A DNA stretch of 64,000 nucleotides from Amoebidium appalachense. Its lineage: Eukaryota > Ichthyosporea. A program made the translations under genes and the position numbers. The stretch spans positions 186,001 through 250,000 of the forward strand of contig CAVNZM010000005.1 of the NCBI GenBank assembly GCA_963693365.1, in the 5' to 3' direction. Below are positions 45,651 to 64,000 of the stretch, piece by piece (the first letter of the stretch is position 1; each line of letters starts with the position of its first letter). The notes below the pieces were generated by a model, which saw only the letters and a program-made list of their open reading frames with translations, was not told the origin of the DNA and searched no databases.

Positions 45651-45900
45651 CCTTGCCTGCATAAGCAACCCTGCTCGTCTCTGATCAAGACGGGTGACCT
45701 ACTCATGTTCAAGTGAAACAGTATCTGAGTTGGGTTTCGTTAACGAGGGGAATAGGTCGAAACTCGGGTACTGTGGATGACGTGGGCCCCCCCTGAGGAT
45801 GGGCTCTGCTTATTATGCATACTCTTTATGTATGGCTTGCATTCTGCATCGTGTTATCCGTTTGTTCTTGTGTACTTCGTACTTTTTGACGCATTCAAAA
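45651..45900 (+). repeat. Family R dispersed repeat, diverged subtype 2
   Basis: Matches family R from GCATAAGCAACCCTGCTCGTC to GCATTCAAAA. The H2 hairpin has 14 bp, ACAGTATCTGAGTT (45718-45731) with AACTCGGGTACTGT (45761-45774), including two G-T pairs. Its sequence differs from the reference arms while pairing is kept. CTGAGGATGGGCTCTG is conserved, and the copy ends in a C tract. Confidence 0.8.
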
Positions 45901-46599
45901 CCCCCCCCCCCCCCCCTCCCCTCCGGGGAAAAAAATCCTGCTCCCTCTTCCCTCCCTCCCGCTGTGTCTCCCTCCTTCTAGCACTTGCATCATTCGAAGG
46001 GCCTCTTCCTTCACTATCTACCATGGCTTTTTTCAAAACACTTCCTAACTCTTCCTTAAGACCCCGGCAATATGTCACTCTCTCTTTCTTCCTCCCTCCC
46101 TCCTTTCCCCAACCACCCCTCGCCCCCTCTCCCTCCCCCTCCCTCTCTCTTCCTCTCCCTCCCTCTCCCTCCCTCTCCCTCTCTCTCTACCCCCCCCCCC
46201 CCCCCCCCCCCCCCCCCCGCGCTTCCCTCCCACCCCCTCCCTCCCTTTATCCCCCCCCTCCCCCACCCCTCTCCCTTCATTCCCACTCCCTCCCCCTCCC
46301 CTCTCCGTCTTCTTCTCCCACCGTTTGCCTCTCCCTCACTCACTCTTTCTGTATCACTATCTGTTTATCTATCTATCCCCCCCCCCCCCCCCCCCCCCCA
46401 CCGCCGCCGCCGTCGACACAAACACATACACACCAGCACCACCAGCACCCACCGTTTATCAACTCATTCTTGCCTTCTCATTGTTGTGAAGAAGACAGAC
46501 AACTCCGCACACTGGCATACACCTACACATCTTAAGGTGCACACTTACCCACACACATACTCTCTGGTCAAGGCAGCTGAGTTCACTGCTTTGTGGGGC

Positions 46600-64000
<17,401 letters not shown>

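Overview
This is nuclear DNA of a eukaryote. Most coding sequence is split into short GC-rich exons by GT-AG introns of about 0.3 to 2 kb. The spaces between are filled with extreme low-complexity DNA: (GT/CA)n, (CT)n, (AT)n and C/G tracts up to 78 bases. The gene content (bc1 core/MPP-beta, a SETDB-type methyltransferase with an MBD, F-box/LRR remnants, a LINE and a Penelope-like reverse transcriptase) suits a protist-grade eukaryote, possibly near opisthokonts. Lineage cannot be fixed from the sequence alone.

Layout. 1-1650 (-): 5' end of an unknown gene running off the left edge. 3924-9315 (+): nine-exon bc1 core-1/MPP-beta-like gene. 9571-9942: a full-length copy of a dispersed structured repeat, called family R here. 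12236-13696 (-): decayed F-box/LRR gene. 18497-19842 (+): three-exon gene for a 163-aa protein. 22836-22982 (+): likely terminal exon of an unplaced gene. 28252-29091 (-): intronless secreted protein of six 34-aa repeats with dibasic sites. 30607-34316 (-): two-ORF LINE. 35410-39635 (-): five-exon gene for a 488-aa protein of unknown function. 41447-43825 (+): Penelope-like reverse transcriptase. About 46600-62620 (+): a gene of roughly 20 exons for a SETDB-like H3K9 methyltransferase (MBD, Zn3Cys9 pre-SET, interrupted SET, post-SET).

The main unexpected signal is family R. It is about 375 nt long, with eight copies on both strands. It is often 5'-truncated, and wherever the 3' end is intact it abuts a C tract. 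Three diverged subtypes keep a long internal hairpin by compensatory changes on both arms, which indicates selection on a folded RNA. One composite insertion in the SETDB-like gene is flanked by a 15-nt direct repeat that contains an AG 3' splice site.

The genes do not form an operon or pathway. A possible theme is chromatin and mobile DNA: an MBD-SET silencing-type enzyme sits among retroelements, though that link is inference. Where exon phases are quoted, I checked by hand that consecutive exons join in frame.
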